Positions 1 to 8,508 of a DNA stretch of 64,000 nucleotides are shown in pieces (position 1 is the first letter of the stretch; each line of letters opens with the position of its first letter). The translations under genes and the position numbers were made by a program. The notes below the pieces were generated by a model. The model made no database searches and was not told the origin of the DNA. It saw only the letters and a program-made list of their open reading frames with translations. The stretch comes from Paenisporosarcina sp. HGH0030 (GTDB lineage: Bacteria > Bacillota > Bacilli > Bacillales_A > Planococcaceae): assembly GCF_000411295.1 (NCBI RefSeq), contig NZ_KE150421.1, positions 559,324-623,323 on the forward strand, given 5' to 3'.

Positions 1-623
1 TTAAAGCAGGTTTAACATATATTAATAACCACGCTTTTTTGAAAACGTTCTTTTTGTATTTCGCGATGTTATTTGTTTTGATGGCGCCTGCAGCATTTTT
101 AACTCCTTTACAAGTGACTCGGAGCTTTGGTGATGATGTATGGCGGTTAACTGCAATTGAAATAGCCTTTTCGATTGGAATGATGGCAGGCGGAGGTATT
201 ATTGCTTCGTGGGGAGGCTTTTCAAATAAGGTGCATACGATGACACTTGCAAGTATTATTATGGGGGTTTGTACGATTGCATTAGGGATTATGCCAATGT
301 TTTGGGCTTATCTACTCTTCATGGCGATATTCGGAGTGACAATGCCAGTCTTCAATACACCGACGACTGTACTGATTCAAGAGCGAGTCGAGGGTGATTA
401 CTTAGGTAGAGTATTTGGTGTATTTGGGATGATTGCTACATCTATGATGCCGATAGGAATGCTCATTTTTGGACCTATGGCAGATGTTGTGAGAGTTGAA
501 TGGATTCTATTGGGTACGGGAGTGCTTATGTTAATCCTTGGCGTGTTATTAGGAAGAAACAAAGTATTATTAAAAGCAGGTGAGCCTGTAGTTGTTCCAG
601 AGTCATCTGATTTAACCTTATAA
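1..623 (+). CDS. MFS transporter, C-terminal part (5' partial)
   Basis: The reading frame is open from the first bases of the window, so the gene starts upstream. The visible part has about six hydrophobic helices, which fits the second half of a 12-helix major facilitator exporter. The segment LTPLQVTRSFG near the left end is typical of the Bacillus MFS_3-type permeases related to macrolide efflux proteins. It would act in the cytoplasmic membrane as a proton-driven exporter; no substrate can be read from the sequence. It ends in a polar tail and no clear terminator follows before the first cassette site. Confidence 0.8.
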   Translation, partial: KAGLTYINNHAFLKTFFLYFAMLFVLMAPAAFLTPLQVTRSFGDDVWRLTAIEIAFSIGMMAGGGIIASWGGFSNKVHTMTLASIIMGVCTIALGIMPMFWAYLLFMAIFGVTMPVFNTPTTVLIQERVEGDYLGRVFGVFGMIATSMMPIGMLIFGPMADVVRVEWILLGTGVLMLILGVLLGRNKVLLKAGEPVVVPESSDLTL

Positions 624-789
624 TAAATACATTTAGAACTTGATAGCCTGGCAGAAGATATTAAATATCAAAAGAAATATGAACAGTATTGAAAAATGCA
701 TAAAAATAGTGAAAAGTAATTCAACCGAAGTGTATAATCTTTTCTTATTCAGGAACGACGAAAAATGGGATGATTGTATAATACTTAGG

Positions 790-868
790 TTCAACTAATG
801 GGTGCTTTACTTCAAAAAGGAGTAAAGCATTTTTTTCTTGTTCAACTACATATGGAGATTAGTTCAAT
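790..868 (+). repeat. Cassette site, A+B, degenerate B
   Basis: First recognisable site. The A half-site carries the built-in hairpin GCTTTAC...GTAAAGC (804-828) followed by a T-run, and the B half-site is degenerate (about 840-868). It precedes the DUF4306 gene. Confidence 0.75.
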
Positions 869-938
869 ATCACCTCCTCTGTAATTTTTCTAAAATGTAA
901 ATTAATGTTAATATTGAGTATATCTTGGAGGTGTAAAC

Positions 939-1412
939 ATGTCTTTTAAAATTATTATCCATTTATCTGTAGCATCAATGGCTTTCATCTTTTCTGCTCT
1001 AGCTTCATGGTATGAGGGAAGTAAAATATTAGATGTCTCTTGGGAATGGAAACATACAGCTATCTTTTCTGAGATGTTAAATGGTCCTGTGAAGCAAGCA
1101 AGCGATATTTTAACAATTGACTATTTTGTATATGCAGCTAAATTTTTACCTACATTTCCTTTAATTATGTTATTCAGTAGTACGTACATTCTAGTCCTTT
1201 TAGGATATATTCTACTCAAACGTAACGATAAGTTGTTTTCGTATTTCCTAATATCTATTGGCGTAATATTCTTGGTATTAAGTGGTTTTGTATCAAATTC
1301 TCCAACTATTGGTTTGAAATGTTTTTTCATAAGTTTTTTATTACTAGGGATGATTTCAATTGTTATTGCGTTAAATAGATTTATTAACAATAAGACAAGT
1401 GAAATATATTAA
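939..1412 (+). CDS. DUF4306 (YjdJ-like) membrane protein, cassette gene
   Basis: 157 residues with about four membrane helices (residues 8-25, 68-85, 95-117, 120-142). The N-terminal ASWYEGSKILD and the central YAAKFLPTFP are the motifs I associate with the DUF4306/YjdJ family of Bacillus; its function is unknown. A strong ribosome binding site (TTGGAGG) lies 8 nt before the ATG. It is flanked on both sides by cassette sites, and the upstream one contains a terminator, so it is probably its own transcription unit. Confidence 0.75.
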   Translation: MSFKIIIHLSVASMAFIFSALASWYEGSKILDVSWEWKHTAIFSEMLNGPVKQASDILTIDYFVYAAKFLPTFPLIMLFSSTYILVLLGYILLKRNDKLFSYFLISIGVIFLVLSGFVSNSPTIGLKCFFISFLLLGMISIVIALNRFINNKTSEIY

Positions 1413-1427
1413 ATTGTATTACTTATA

Positions 1428-1510
1428 CAACTAGCTGATGCTTTAGTTAAAGATCAAGGGGCAATGAAGAAACCCTTTTCCTTATTCAACAAACTCAGCA
1501 GGTTAGTTAT
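1428..1510 (+). repeat. Cassette site, A+B, degenerate
   Basis: A half-site with CTAGCTGATGC in place of the consensus core, then TTTAGTTAAAGATCA, and a B half-site with the right box GGTTAGTT but a mutated left box. Both halves are still recognisable. Confidence 0.65.
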
Positions 1511-1560
1511 AAAAAGGGTTAGATTTTTGAGTCAAATATCGGGGATAAGAGGGGATTCAC

Positions 1561-1734
1561 CTGGAAGAACTTCCATATGTAATTTTAATTTCAATTGTAA
1601 CGTTTATTAGTTGGATTGATTATAGAAAGAAGGTTAAGAAAGCTGAAAGCGAAGATGAAATAAGAAAGGCATTAGTTCCCTTTCTTTTAGTAACGGTTCT
1701 ATTCGTTATATCTATTTCAGTATTTCTTACCTAA
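1561..1734 (+). CDS. Small two-helix membrane protein, cassette gene
   Basis: An open frame of about 57 codons directly after the site at 1.5 kb. It encodes two hydrophobic segments around a charged middle (YRKKVKKAESEDE), as in many small cassette-type membrane proteins. No ATG is available; an AGAGGGG ribosome binding site at about 1548-1554 points to the CTG at 1561 (or an ATT six bases earlier). I do not recognise a family. An atypical start or a lost start codon are both possible. Confidence 0.5.
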   Translation: MEELPYVILISIVTFISWIDYRKKVKKAESEDEIRKALVPFLLVTVLFVISISVFLT

Positions 1735-1841
1735 TTAAAAGGATGTCAACCTAATAGGAATAGCCTTACTAATTATCGTCGTTTTTTCTAGTGGTGCTGC
1801 TACACTTTGCATTCATTCATGCTACGTGATTGATTTCTGAT

Positions 1842-1869
1842 GCGTTCGATATTTTTCGAACGCTTTTTT
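1842..1869 (+). terminator. Rho-independent terminator
   Basis: The perfect stem GCGTTCGA / TCGAACGC is followed by six T. It closes the first cassette block before uvrX. Confidence 0.85.
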
Positions 1870-1897
1870 CTTTGAAAAATTTAGGTTTCGTGATTTT

Positions 1898-2002
1898 GTG
1901 CAACCTGGAGAACCGTTGTGTCTACCTGGACGAGTGTTCTGTCTACCTAGATTCCCATTCTGTCTACCTGGAGTGCCATTCCTTCAACCTGAAAGTTTCC
2001 TC
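1898..2002 (+). repeat. Five imperfect 21-bp tandem repeats
   Basis: Units start at 1898, 1919, 1940, 1961 and 1982. The three central units begin TGTCTACCTRGA and mostly end in TTC; the outer ones keep CAACCTGRA. The open frame running through them is a by-product of the 21-nt period and has no ribosome binding site. The array sits just upstream of the uvrX promoter. Confidence 0.75.
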
Positions 2003-2031
2003 ATCTCAAAAATGAAAATGTTTTCCATCCA

Positions 2032-2082
2032 TTGATTAAGAACATTCGTTCGGGGTATAATTCGTTTAAGAACATTTGTTCG
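2032..2082 (+). promoter_or_regulatory. SOS promoter of uvrX: two LexA boxes around a sigma-A promoter
   Basis: A -35 TTGATT (2032-2037) and a -10 TATAAT (2056-2061), 18 bp apart, are bracketed by two LexA/DinR boxes. These are AGAACATTCGTTCG (2039-2052, in the spacer) and AGAACATTTGTTCG (2069-2082, just downstream). Both fit the Bacillus consensus GAAC-N4-GTTC exactly. The layout predicts tight repression and induction on DNA damage. Confidence 0.85.
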
Positions 2083-2102
2083 TTTTAAAGGAGGAGAACA
2101 TC

Positions 2103-3359
2103 ATGTATGAACAATATCCCGATCGGAAAATCGTTTGTCTCGATATGCGGTCATTTTATGCAAGCTGTGCGGCAGCGGATGAAGGACTTGACGTGATGAA
2201 AACCCCGATTGCGATTATTGGGAATCAACAACAGAAGGGAAGCATTGTGTTAGCGGCTTCCCCACCATTAAAAAAAGAATTTGGCGTGAAGACAGGTACG
2301 CGCTTATTTGAAATACCGGATCACCCAGATATTCGGCTGATTGAACCTAAAATGGGCTTTTTCGTGCGGGTATCTATGGAAATTACCCGTTTGCTCAGTG
2401 AGTATGTGCCAAAAGAAGCGATTCATGTCTACAGCGTCGATGAAAGTTTTATTGATTTGGCAGGAACGGAGCGATTATGGGGACCTGTCGAGCAAACTAT
2501 CCAGCGCATTCAGGACGATTTACTGGAGCAGTTTCAATTGCCATCTGCGATGGGCATGGGTCCGAATATGTTGATGTCGAAGCTCGCGCTTGATTTGGAT
2601 GCCAAAAAAACAGGATTCGCTCGTTGGACTTATGACGATGTCCCAACGAAGTTATGGCCAGTATCTCCACTTCGTGAAATGTGGGGCATTGGACCGCGTA
2701 TGGAAAAAAACTTGAATGCCATGGGGATTTTTTCAGTCGGAGATCTTGCGAAAACGAAGTTGGCGACGCTTGAAGCAAAATTCGGAGTCATGGGAAACCA
2801 ACTGTACCATCACGCCTGGGGAATCGATTTATCCGACCTCGGTGCACCCCTCATAGAAGGGCAAGTCAGTTACGGAAAAGGGCAAATTCTATTTCGTGAT
2901 TATCGTAAGAAGGAAGATATTCTTGCCGTTGTTCTTGAAATGACGGAAGACGTGGCAAGACGTGCGCGGGAAGCGGGGAAAGTCGGGCGTACCGTTCATC
3001 TCGGTGCCGAGTACAGTAAAGATGCCTTTGGCGGAGGGTTTCATCGTTCCCGTTCGATGGAAGAAGCCACAAACGACACAATGAAAATTTATAAAATGTG
3101 TGTGAAGTTGCTGGATGAACATTTTGATGACCGACCTGTCCGACGACTGTCCGTAACTTTGTCAAATATGGAGCCTGAGCATTCGATGCAGCTCAGCCTG
3201 TTTGAAGCGGAAAAGTGGCGAAAGCGAAAGCTAGGTTCTGCCATGGATCACATTCGCAGCAAATATGGTTCGGCCGCTTTACTGCGTGCCGTTTCCTATA
3301 CAGACGCCGGAACAGCCCGAGCCCGTTCCAAGTTAATTGGGGGACATAAAGCCGAATAA
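2103..3359 (+). CDS. uvrX: Y-family DNA polymerase, UvrX/YqjW type
   Basis: About 418 residues from the ATG preceded by AAAGGAGGAG; an ATG 27 nt upstream lies before this ribosome binding site and is unlikely to be used. The catalytic palm shows CLDMRSFYASCAA (first metal aspartate) and YSVDESFIDL (the SxDE motif). A helix-hairpin-helix stretch follows (WGIGPRMEKNLNAMG), and the protein ends in IGGHKAE, typical of UvrX-type UmuC homologues. A near-terminal QLSLFE segment resembles a beta-clamp binding peptide. It performs error-prone translesion synthesis; the LexA boxes upstream agree with this role. Unlike B. subtilis yqjW, no yolD-type gene follows. Confidence 0.9.
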   Translation: MYEQYPDRKIVCLDMRSFYASCAAADEGLDVMKTPIAIIGNQQQKGSIVLAASPPLKKEFGVKTGTRLFEIPDHPDIRLIEPKMGFFVRVSMEITRLLSEYVPKEAIHVYSVDESFIDLAGTERLWGPVEQTIQRIQDDLLEQFQLPSAMGMGPNMLMSKLALDLDAKKTGFARWTYDDVPTKLWPVSPLREMWGIGPRMEKNLNAMGIFSVGDLAKTKLATLEAKFGVMGNQLYHHAWGIDLSDLGAPLIEGQVSYGKGQILFRDYRKKEDILAVVLEMTEDVARRAREAGKVGRTVHLGAEYSKDAFGGGFHRSRSMEEATNDTMKIYKMCVKLLDEHFDDRPVRRLSVTLSNMEPEHSMQLSLFEAEKWRKRKLGSAMDHIRSKYGSAALLRAVSYTDAGTARARSKLIGGHKAE

Positions 3360-3376
3360 AAGAAGAGGGAGATGTT

Positions 3377-3408
3377 ACACCCTGGCCATTCTAGTATGGC
3401 CGGGGTGT
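3377..3408 (+). terminator. Hairpin downstream of uvrX
   Basis: ACACC-TGGCCA pairs with TGGCC-GGGTGT, and a second hairpin (GCGATGTGA/TCACATCGC, about 3411-3435) follows. There is no long T-run, so termination efficiency is uncertain. Confidence 0.6.
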
Positions 3409-3543
3409 GGGCGATGTGAGAAAATTCACATCGCTTATTCGAACTATTTCCCAATCCGAATAATTTCTATTTCGTATCTTCTATAAATTCCAAACATTTG
3501 CTAAACTAGTAAAGTCTGAAAAAAAGAATCGGGGGATTACTGC

Positions 3544-5298
3544 GTGAAAGTATTTTTAGATTTAGGGTGGTTTTTTAAAGAGAGAAAGAAACAGTATATC
3601 TTCGGCATCTTGATGCTGATGGTCGTTGCATTTTTGCAACTGCTGCCACCTAAAATAATAGGATATGTCGTCGATGAAATTAGATTGGGTACTTTAACAG
3701 GCGAAGCACTTATGAAATGGCTGCTGTTCCTGGCAGGTGCCGCTCTGGCCATGTATATCATTCGTTATTACTGGCGCACGATGATTTTTGGTTCGGCAAT
3801 TTTACTTGCTCGTCAATTGCGAGAACGTTTATTCCAACATTTTACCCGCATGTCACCTAGGTTTTATCAAAAGCGCCGTGTTGGCGACTTGATGGCACAT
3901 GCGACCAATGATTTATCAGCCGTTCAACAGACGGCAGGAGCGGGTGTCTTGACGCTAGTCGATTCATTGACTACAGGTGGGTTTGTTATAGCTGCGATGG
4001 CAATTACAATCAATTGGAAATTGACGCTCATTGCATTGATTCCCATGCCAATCATGGCGTATTTGACAAATTACTACGGAACAATGTTGCATAATCGTTT
4101 CCACTTTGCCCAGGAAGCCTTCTCGAATTTGAACGATAAAGCACAGGAAAGTATTTCGGGAATCAAAGTCATTAAAACATTTGGTCAGGAAAAAGAAGAC
4201 ATCCAAGACTTTGTAAAGTTATCGGATGACGTAGTCGAAAAGAACATACACGTAGCCAAAGTGGATTCACTATTCGATCCAACAATATCCGCAATTGTTG
4301 GTACTTCGTTTTTCCTATCAATCGTGTTCGGTGCACGATTTATCATGGCAAATGAAATGTCCATCGGGGATTTGATTGCATTTACTGCCTATCTTGGGTT
4401 ACTAGTCTGGCCAATGCTAGCATTCGGTTGGTTATTCAACATTGTTGAACGAGGACGTGCTTCTTACGATCGGATTCGCGCATTGCTTGCCGAACCAATC
4501 GATATTGATGACGCGGAACATGCACTAGATGTAAAAGCGCAAGGCGACCTGGATGTTCATATCGATGAATTTAAATTCCCGGAAGATGACCGCGCTGCCT
4601 TGAAAAATGTTCACTTCACACTGAAACGTGGAGAAACGTTAGGAATTGTCGGCAAGACGGGTTCAGGGAAAACAGCTATCTTGAAATTGTTATTACGTGA
4701 ATTCGAAGGATACGATGGGTGGATTACTTACGGTGGCCATTCCATCAATGCCTACAAAAAAGAACGACTGCGTTCAGCAATTGGTTATGTACCGCAAGAT
4801 CATTTCTTGTTTTCAACGACGGTTGCTGGAAATATTGCCTTTGCGAATACAAGTGCTCCAATAGAAGAAGTGTATGAAGCGGCTCAGCTCGCACACATTC
4901 ATGAAGACATACTGAAATTCACGAATAGTTATGAAACCATTGTCGGCGAACGAGGCGTGTCGTTATCTGGTGGACAAAAGCAACGGATTTCGATTGCCCG
5001 TGCATTGATGATGAAGCCGGAGTTGTTAATCTTGGACGATTCGCTATCTGCAGTTGATGCGCGAACAGAAGAAGCAATCCTTGAGTCGTTAAAAGCATCC
5101 CGACTGGATGAAACGACCATTATTACCGCACATCGATTGAGCGCGATTCAACATGCACATCAAATCATCGTGCTTCATGAAGGAACAATTGTTGAAAAAG
5201 GTTCCCATGAAGACCTCATGGACCAAAAAGGACGTTACTACGAAATGTATCAGTTACAACAATTAGAAGCACTTGTCGAAATGGGGGGTGAGGTGTAA
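3544..5298 (+). CDS. ABC multidrug exporter half-transporter 1 (BmrC/YheI-like)
   Basis: 584 residues, GTG start after a GGGGGA ribosome binding site. An N-terminal six-helix exporter domain (to about residue 310) is fused to an ATPase. The ATPase has Walker A GKTGSGKT near residue 370, signature LSGGQ near 475 and Walker B LLILDD near 494. The residue after the Walker B aspartate is D, followed by SLSAVD, so the usual catalytic glutamate is missing. This is the degenerate site known for BmrC/YheI-type subunits of asymmetric heterodimers. The stop codon overlaps the start of the partner gene, implying translational coupling. It would act as a drug or lipid exporter in the cytoplasmic membrane. 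Confidence 0.9.
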   Translation: MKVFLDLGWFFKERKKQYIFGILMLMVVAFLQLLPPKIIGYVVDEIRLGTLTGEALMKWLLFLAGAALAMYIIRYYWRTMIFGSAILLARQLRERLFQHFTRMSPRFYQKRRVGDLMAHATNDLSAVQQTAGAGVLTLVDSLTTGGFVIAAMAITINWKLTLIALIPMPIMAYLTNYYGTMLHNRFHFAQEAFSNLNDKAQESISGIKVIKTFGQEKEDIQDFVKLSDDVVEKNIHVAKVDSLFDPTISAIVGTSFFLSIVFGARFIMANEMSIGDLIAFTAYLGLLVWPMLAFGWLFNIVERGRASYDRIRALLAEPIDIDDAEHALDVKAQGDLDVHIDEFKFPEDDRAALKNVHFTLKRGETLGIVGKTGSGKTAILKLLLREFEGYDGWITYGGHSINAYKKERLRSAIGYVPQDHFLFSTTVAGNIAFANTSAPIEEVYEAAQLAHIHEDILKFTNSYETIVGERGVSLSGGQKQRISIARALMMKPELLILDDSLSAVDARTEEAILESLKASRLDETTIITAHRLSAIQHAHQIIVLHEGTIVEKGSHEDLMDQKGRYYEMYQLQQLEALVEMGGEV

Positions 5299-7076
5299 TG
5301 GAAGAACAGCCAAAGCTAACAGGAAAAGATCAAGGCATCATCTTAAGAAGGCTCATTTCCTATTTGAAGCCACATAAAAAGGTCATTACATTTGCGTTAT
5401 TCCTACTTGGCCTTACCGTAGTCGGGGACGTTGTTGGACCTATTTTGATTAAAACGTTCATAGATGATTATTTGACCGTTCAAAACTTTCCGACAGGACC
5501 GTTAGTCGGACTGGCGAGTGCGTACTTATTCATTCAAATCTCCAATGTTTTCATCAGTTATTTCCAGCTGCTGAAATTCCAGGAGATAGCACTGAAAATC
5601 ATTCAGCAAATGCGAATTGATGTTTTTACGAAAGTACAAAACCTCGGAATGCGTTATTTTGATAAAACGCCTGCCGGAAGCATTGTGTCTCGCGTAACGA
5701 ATGATACGGAAGCCATTAAAGATATGTTTGTCAGTGTCTTGGTCGGGTTCTTGCAAAGTGGTTTCTTAGTGGTCGGAGTATACATCGCGATGTTCATTCT
5801 GAATGTTAAACTGGCCCTCGTTACATTATTGCTATTGCCGATATTATTTATGATTATAAAAACGTACCGTCGTTACAGCTCGGTGTTTTACCAAGATTTG
5901 CGTGAGCGATTGAGTCAATTAAATGCAAAACTGGCTGAATCCTTGCAAGGCATGTCCATGATTCAAGCATTCCGACAAGAACCGAGATTGAAAGATGAAT
6001 TCAATGACATCAATGAACAGCACTGGAAAGCAGGCAAGCGTAATATCAAAATGGATAGTCTGTTGCTGCGTCCCGCGATTGATTTGGTGTATGCACTTGC
6101 GCTGATTATGTTGCTAAGCTATTTCGGGGTAACTTCATTCAGCAATACGATCGAAGTTGGTGTGATTTACGCCTTCGTGACATATATTGACCGATTCTTT
6201 GAACCGATTAATCAAGTTATGCAACGTTTATCGATTTTCCAACAAGCCATTGTAGCGGCTTCCCGTGTTTTCAAGCTACTCGATGAAAAGGAACTTGTGC
6301 CAAGTCAGGCGAACACAAATGCACGGATTGATGCTGGGAAAATTGAATTCAAAAATGTAACATTCTCTTACGATGGACAAACAGATGTATTGAAAAACAT
6401 TTCCTTCACCGCGAATCCTGGGGAAACGGTAGCGCTTGTCGGCCATACCGGAAGTGGGAAAAGTTCCATCATCAATTTATTGATGCGTTTTTATGAGTTT
6501 GAACAAGGTGATATTTTGATAGATGGACAATCTGTAAAAGATTTCAAAGCTCAGGAATTACGGGATAAAATGGGACTTGTGCTACAAGATCCGTTCTTGT
6601 TCTTCGGGGATATTGAAAGCAACATTCGTTTGCACAAGCAAAGTATGACGGATGACGAAGTGCGTGCTGCTGCAGAGTTTGTTCAAGCTGACGGCTTCAT
6701 CAATCTGTTGCCAGAAGGCTATAAGCAAAAAGTAACCGAGCGAGGCTCAACCTTCTCAAGTGGTCAGCGTCAACTTGTCGCATTCGCCCGTACGATGGCA
6801 ACAGATCCGAAGATTTTGGTGCTGGATGAAGCAACAGCAAACATCGATACGGAAACAGAAGTGGCAATTCAATCAAGTCTTGAAAAAATGCGACAAGGAC
6901 GAACAACGATTGCCATTGCCCACCGTTTGAGTACGATTCAAGATGCAGAGCTGATTTTAGTCCTTCATCAAGGCGAGGTTGTTGAACAGGGCAATCATCA
7001 ACAGTTGCTTGCAAAAAAAGGCTTGTATCACAAAATGTACCTGTTGCAGAACGGCATAGTGGAAGAAGCAGTATAA
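5298..7076 (+). CDS. ABC multidrug exporter half-transporter 2 (BmrD/YheH-like)
   Basis: 592 residues with the same membrane-ATPase layout. Walker A GHTGSGKS lies near residue 383, an atypical signature FSSGQ near 485 and Walker B LVLDEATA near 507 with the catalytic glutamate intact. Together with the glutamate-less partner this gives one consensus and one degenerate ATP site, the known plan of heterodimeric exporters such as BmrCD. The ATG overlaps the TAA of the first gene by one base (TAATG). A terminator follows within 20 bp, so this is a closed two-gene operon. Confidence 0.9.
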   Translation: MEEQPKLTGKDQGIILRRLISYLKPHKKVITFALFLLGLTVVGDVVGPILIKTFIDDYLTVQNFPTGPLVGLASAYLFIQISNVFISYFQLLKFQEIALKIIQQMRIDVFTKVQNLGMRYFDKTPAGSIVSRVTNDTEAIKDMFVSVLVGFLQSGFLVVGVYIAMFILNVKLALVTLLLLPILFMIIKTYRRYSSVFYQDLRERLSQLNAKLAESLQGMSMIQAFRQEPRLKDEFNDINEQHWKAGKRNIKMDSLLLRPAIDLVYALALIMLLSYFGVTSFSNTIEVGVIYAFVTYIDRFFEPINQVMQRLSIFQQAIVAASRVFKLLDEKELVPSQANTNARIDAGKIEFKNVTFSYDGQTDVLKNISFTANPGETVALVGHTGSGKSSIINLLMRFYEFEQGDILIDGQSVKDFKAQELRDKMGLVLQDPFLFFGDIESNIRLHKQSMTDDEVRAAAEFVQADGFINLLPEGYKQKVTERGSTFSSGQRQLVAFARTMATDPKILVLDEATANIDTETEVAIQSSLEKMRQGRTTIAIAHRLSTIQDAELILVLHQGEVVEQGNHQQLLAKKGLYHKMYLLQNGIVEEAV

Positions 7077-7093
7077 AACCCATAGCTAATCAA

Positions 7094-7134
7094 AATGTCT
7101 ATCAAATTGTAAGTAGATTTGATAGACATTTTTA
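7094..7134 (+). terminator. Terminator of the ABC exporter operon
   Basis: AATGTCTATCAAAT pairs with ATTTGATAGACATT and is followed by a T-rich run. Confidence 0.85.
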
Positions 7135-7289
7135 TATAGCAAATAATGTACAAAGGTTTGTTAAATGGAAAAATATTGTATTAATTTAAAGGGGAATCAA
7201 GGGTTCGTGTCTAATATAGAATTACTGGAAACAGTAAAGTTGTAGACAACCTCTATATGTATATCGAAATGTTGAAGTAGTACTCAAAA

Positions 7290-7350
7290 GGCTTTACTTT
7301 CTTAGAAAGAAAAGCCTTTTTTCTTATTGAACTAAAGCAGCAGTTTAATT
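7290..7350 (+). repeat. Cassette site: terminator hairpin plus B half-site
   Basis: The stem GGCTTT...AAAGCC with a T-run (about 7290-7322) is followed by a B half-site, TTGAACTAA-AGCAGCAG-TTTAATT. It opens the second cassette block. The preceding 150 bp after the ABC operon terminator contain nothing I can identify. Confidence 0.7.
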
Positions 7351-7415
7351 AAAAAATGAAACATTTCTGAAATCTAATCGTACTAAAATAATGTAATAGG
7401 TAGCAGGGAGGGTTT

Positions 7416-7726
7416 ATTGTTTTTGGAACAATTTTAATCATCGTGTTATTCGTAATGTTAGGAATTATTCTATCGAATGGTAAAGGCTCATTTTTAATTG
7501 CTGGATTTAACACGTTGCCACAAGAAGAAAAAAAAAATATGATACGGTTGCATTCTGTAAGTTTATGGGGAAAATGATGTTCGCTTTATCATTCAGTATG
7601 GTATTTTGGGTACTTAGTGAAGCATATGAAAACAATTGGTTATTTGTTTTTGGTCTCATATTATTTATCGGTATTGTCGTGTTTACGCTTATATACGCTA
7701 ATACAGGGAATCGGTTTAAAAAGTAA
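7416..7726 (+). pseudogene. DUF3784 membrane protein, frameshifted in a poly-A tract
   Basis: Two overlapping frames together give a DUF3784-type protein of about 103 residues. The first part contains SNGKGSFLIAGFNTLPQEE; the second contains KYDTVAFCKFMGKMMFAL and ends in TLIYANTGNRFKK. The frame is lost in a run of ten A at about 7530-7540, and eight or eleven A would restore it. No ATG fits the ribosome binding site GGGAGGG; an ATT at 7416 is in frame. It could be a decayed gene, a phase-variable one or a homopolymer sequencing error. Confidence 0.65.
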
Positions 7727-7793
7727 ATGTTTATCAGTTAATACTTGAATAGTTAATTTGAAAAAATTATTTAAACATTTGTGAAGGATTGTA

Positions 7794-7824
7794 CTTCAAT
7801 TAACGGGTGCGTTTGTTCATTAAG
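7794..7824 (+). repeat. Cassette site, A half only
   Basis: TTCAATTAAC-GGGTGC followed by a degenerate right box (GTTTGTTC). No B half-site is visible before the next gene. Confidence 0.6.
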
Positions 7825-7855
7825 AGCAACCGCTATTGTGCTAACAACCAGGATT

Positions 7856-8089
7856 GTGGGGAATAAAACTTTGGAAGAAAAAAACCAATCGAAACTAGAA
7901 AAATGGAGAACGAAATATGGTTCATTAGCTGTTGCTTCGGGATGTTTATATTCTTTGATAGTTACTTGGGGAGAAGGCTGGTTTTTTACAGCAATAATGA
8001 TTTTAGGGGTCTGCATATGTGGTGCTTTTGCATTTTTTGATTTAAAAATAGTACATACAATCGGATTGATTAAAAAGGTACAAGAATAA
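7856..8089 (+). CDS. Small membrane protein, cassette gene
   Basis: About 77 residues with a charged N-terminus (EEKNQSKLEKWRTKYG) and two membrane helices. The frame is open further upstream into the cassette site, but the first start with a plausible ribosome binding site is GTG 7856 (CCAGGA); TTG 7871 behind GTGGGG is an alternative. No family recognised. It ends 30 bp before the next site. Confidence 0.5.
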   Translation: MGNKTLEEKNQSKLEKWRTKYGSLAVASGCLYSLIVTWGEGWFFTAIMILGVCICGAFAFFDLKIVHTIGLIKKVQE

Positions 8090-8120
8090 TACCAAGTGTA
8101 TTATTTGTCGATGTTCCACT

Positions 8121-8202
8121 CTTAAACTAACGGGCGCTTTACTTCAAGAAGGAGTGAAGCATTTTTTCTTGTTGAACTAACGAGACTGTATAGTTGAGGA
8201 AG
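8121..8202 (+). repeat. Cassette site, A+B
   Basis: A half-site with GGGCGC and the hairpin GCTTTAC...GTGAAGC plus T-run, then a B half-site with left arm CTTGTTG and right arm GAGGAAG. The arms do not match each other. Confidence 0.8.
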
Positions 8203-8237
8203 ATAAATTAGCAAAGGGAAGGGGGATGTCTTAATTC

Positions 8238-8435
8238 ATGAATAAATTTGTAAACATCTTTGTGTTTGTAATTTAATTCTATGTTTTTTATACCTTGGCT
8301 GAGGAGTACGTAGGTTGGATAACGAGCCCTGATCACAATTTACTGTTACAGCTTATGTATCCACTTAGTATTTTTATAGTTGCAATCATAGCTACTGTGA
8401 TTTCAATTAAATACATAAAGAGAAATCAAATATGA
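8238..8435 (+). pseudogene. Small membrane protein gene with in-frame stop
   Basis: A 66-codon frame from ATG 8238 is interrupted by TAA at 8274-8276, after MNKFVNIFVFVI. It then continues in the same frame with a plausible protein (FYVFYTLAEEYVGWITS, later a second helix ending KYIKRNQI). A ribosome binding site (AAGGGGG) precedes it. A single base change would restore a two-helix cassette protein, so I read it as a recent nonsense mutation. Confidence 0.6.
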
Positions 8436-8448
8436 TTATATGCAATAG

Positions 8449-8482
8449 CTTCTTTAACTAACGAAACAGGTTAGTTGAAGAA
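8449..8482 (+). repeat. Cassette site, B half only
   Basis: CTTCTTTAACTAAC-GAAACAG-GTTAGTT with right arm GAAGAAC; the arms are largely complementary. Confidence 0.75.
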
Positions 8483-8508
8483 CAGTTGATTTTAAAAAGG
8501 GGTGCCAA

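Noticed and set aside
1830-2015. 61-codon frame reading through the 21-bp repeats
   Set aside because: No ribosome binding site; the frame is open only because the repeat period is a multiple of three.
2866-3165. Antisense frame of 99 codons inside uvrX
   Set aside because: Shadow of a strongly supported gene with no ribosome binding site; the same reasoning removed the antisense frames in metE, metC, bioA, phoA and the ABC genes.
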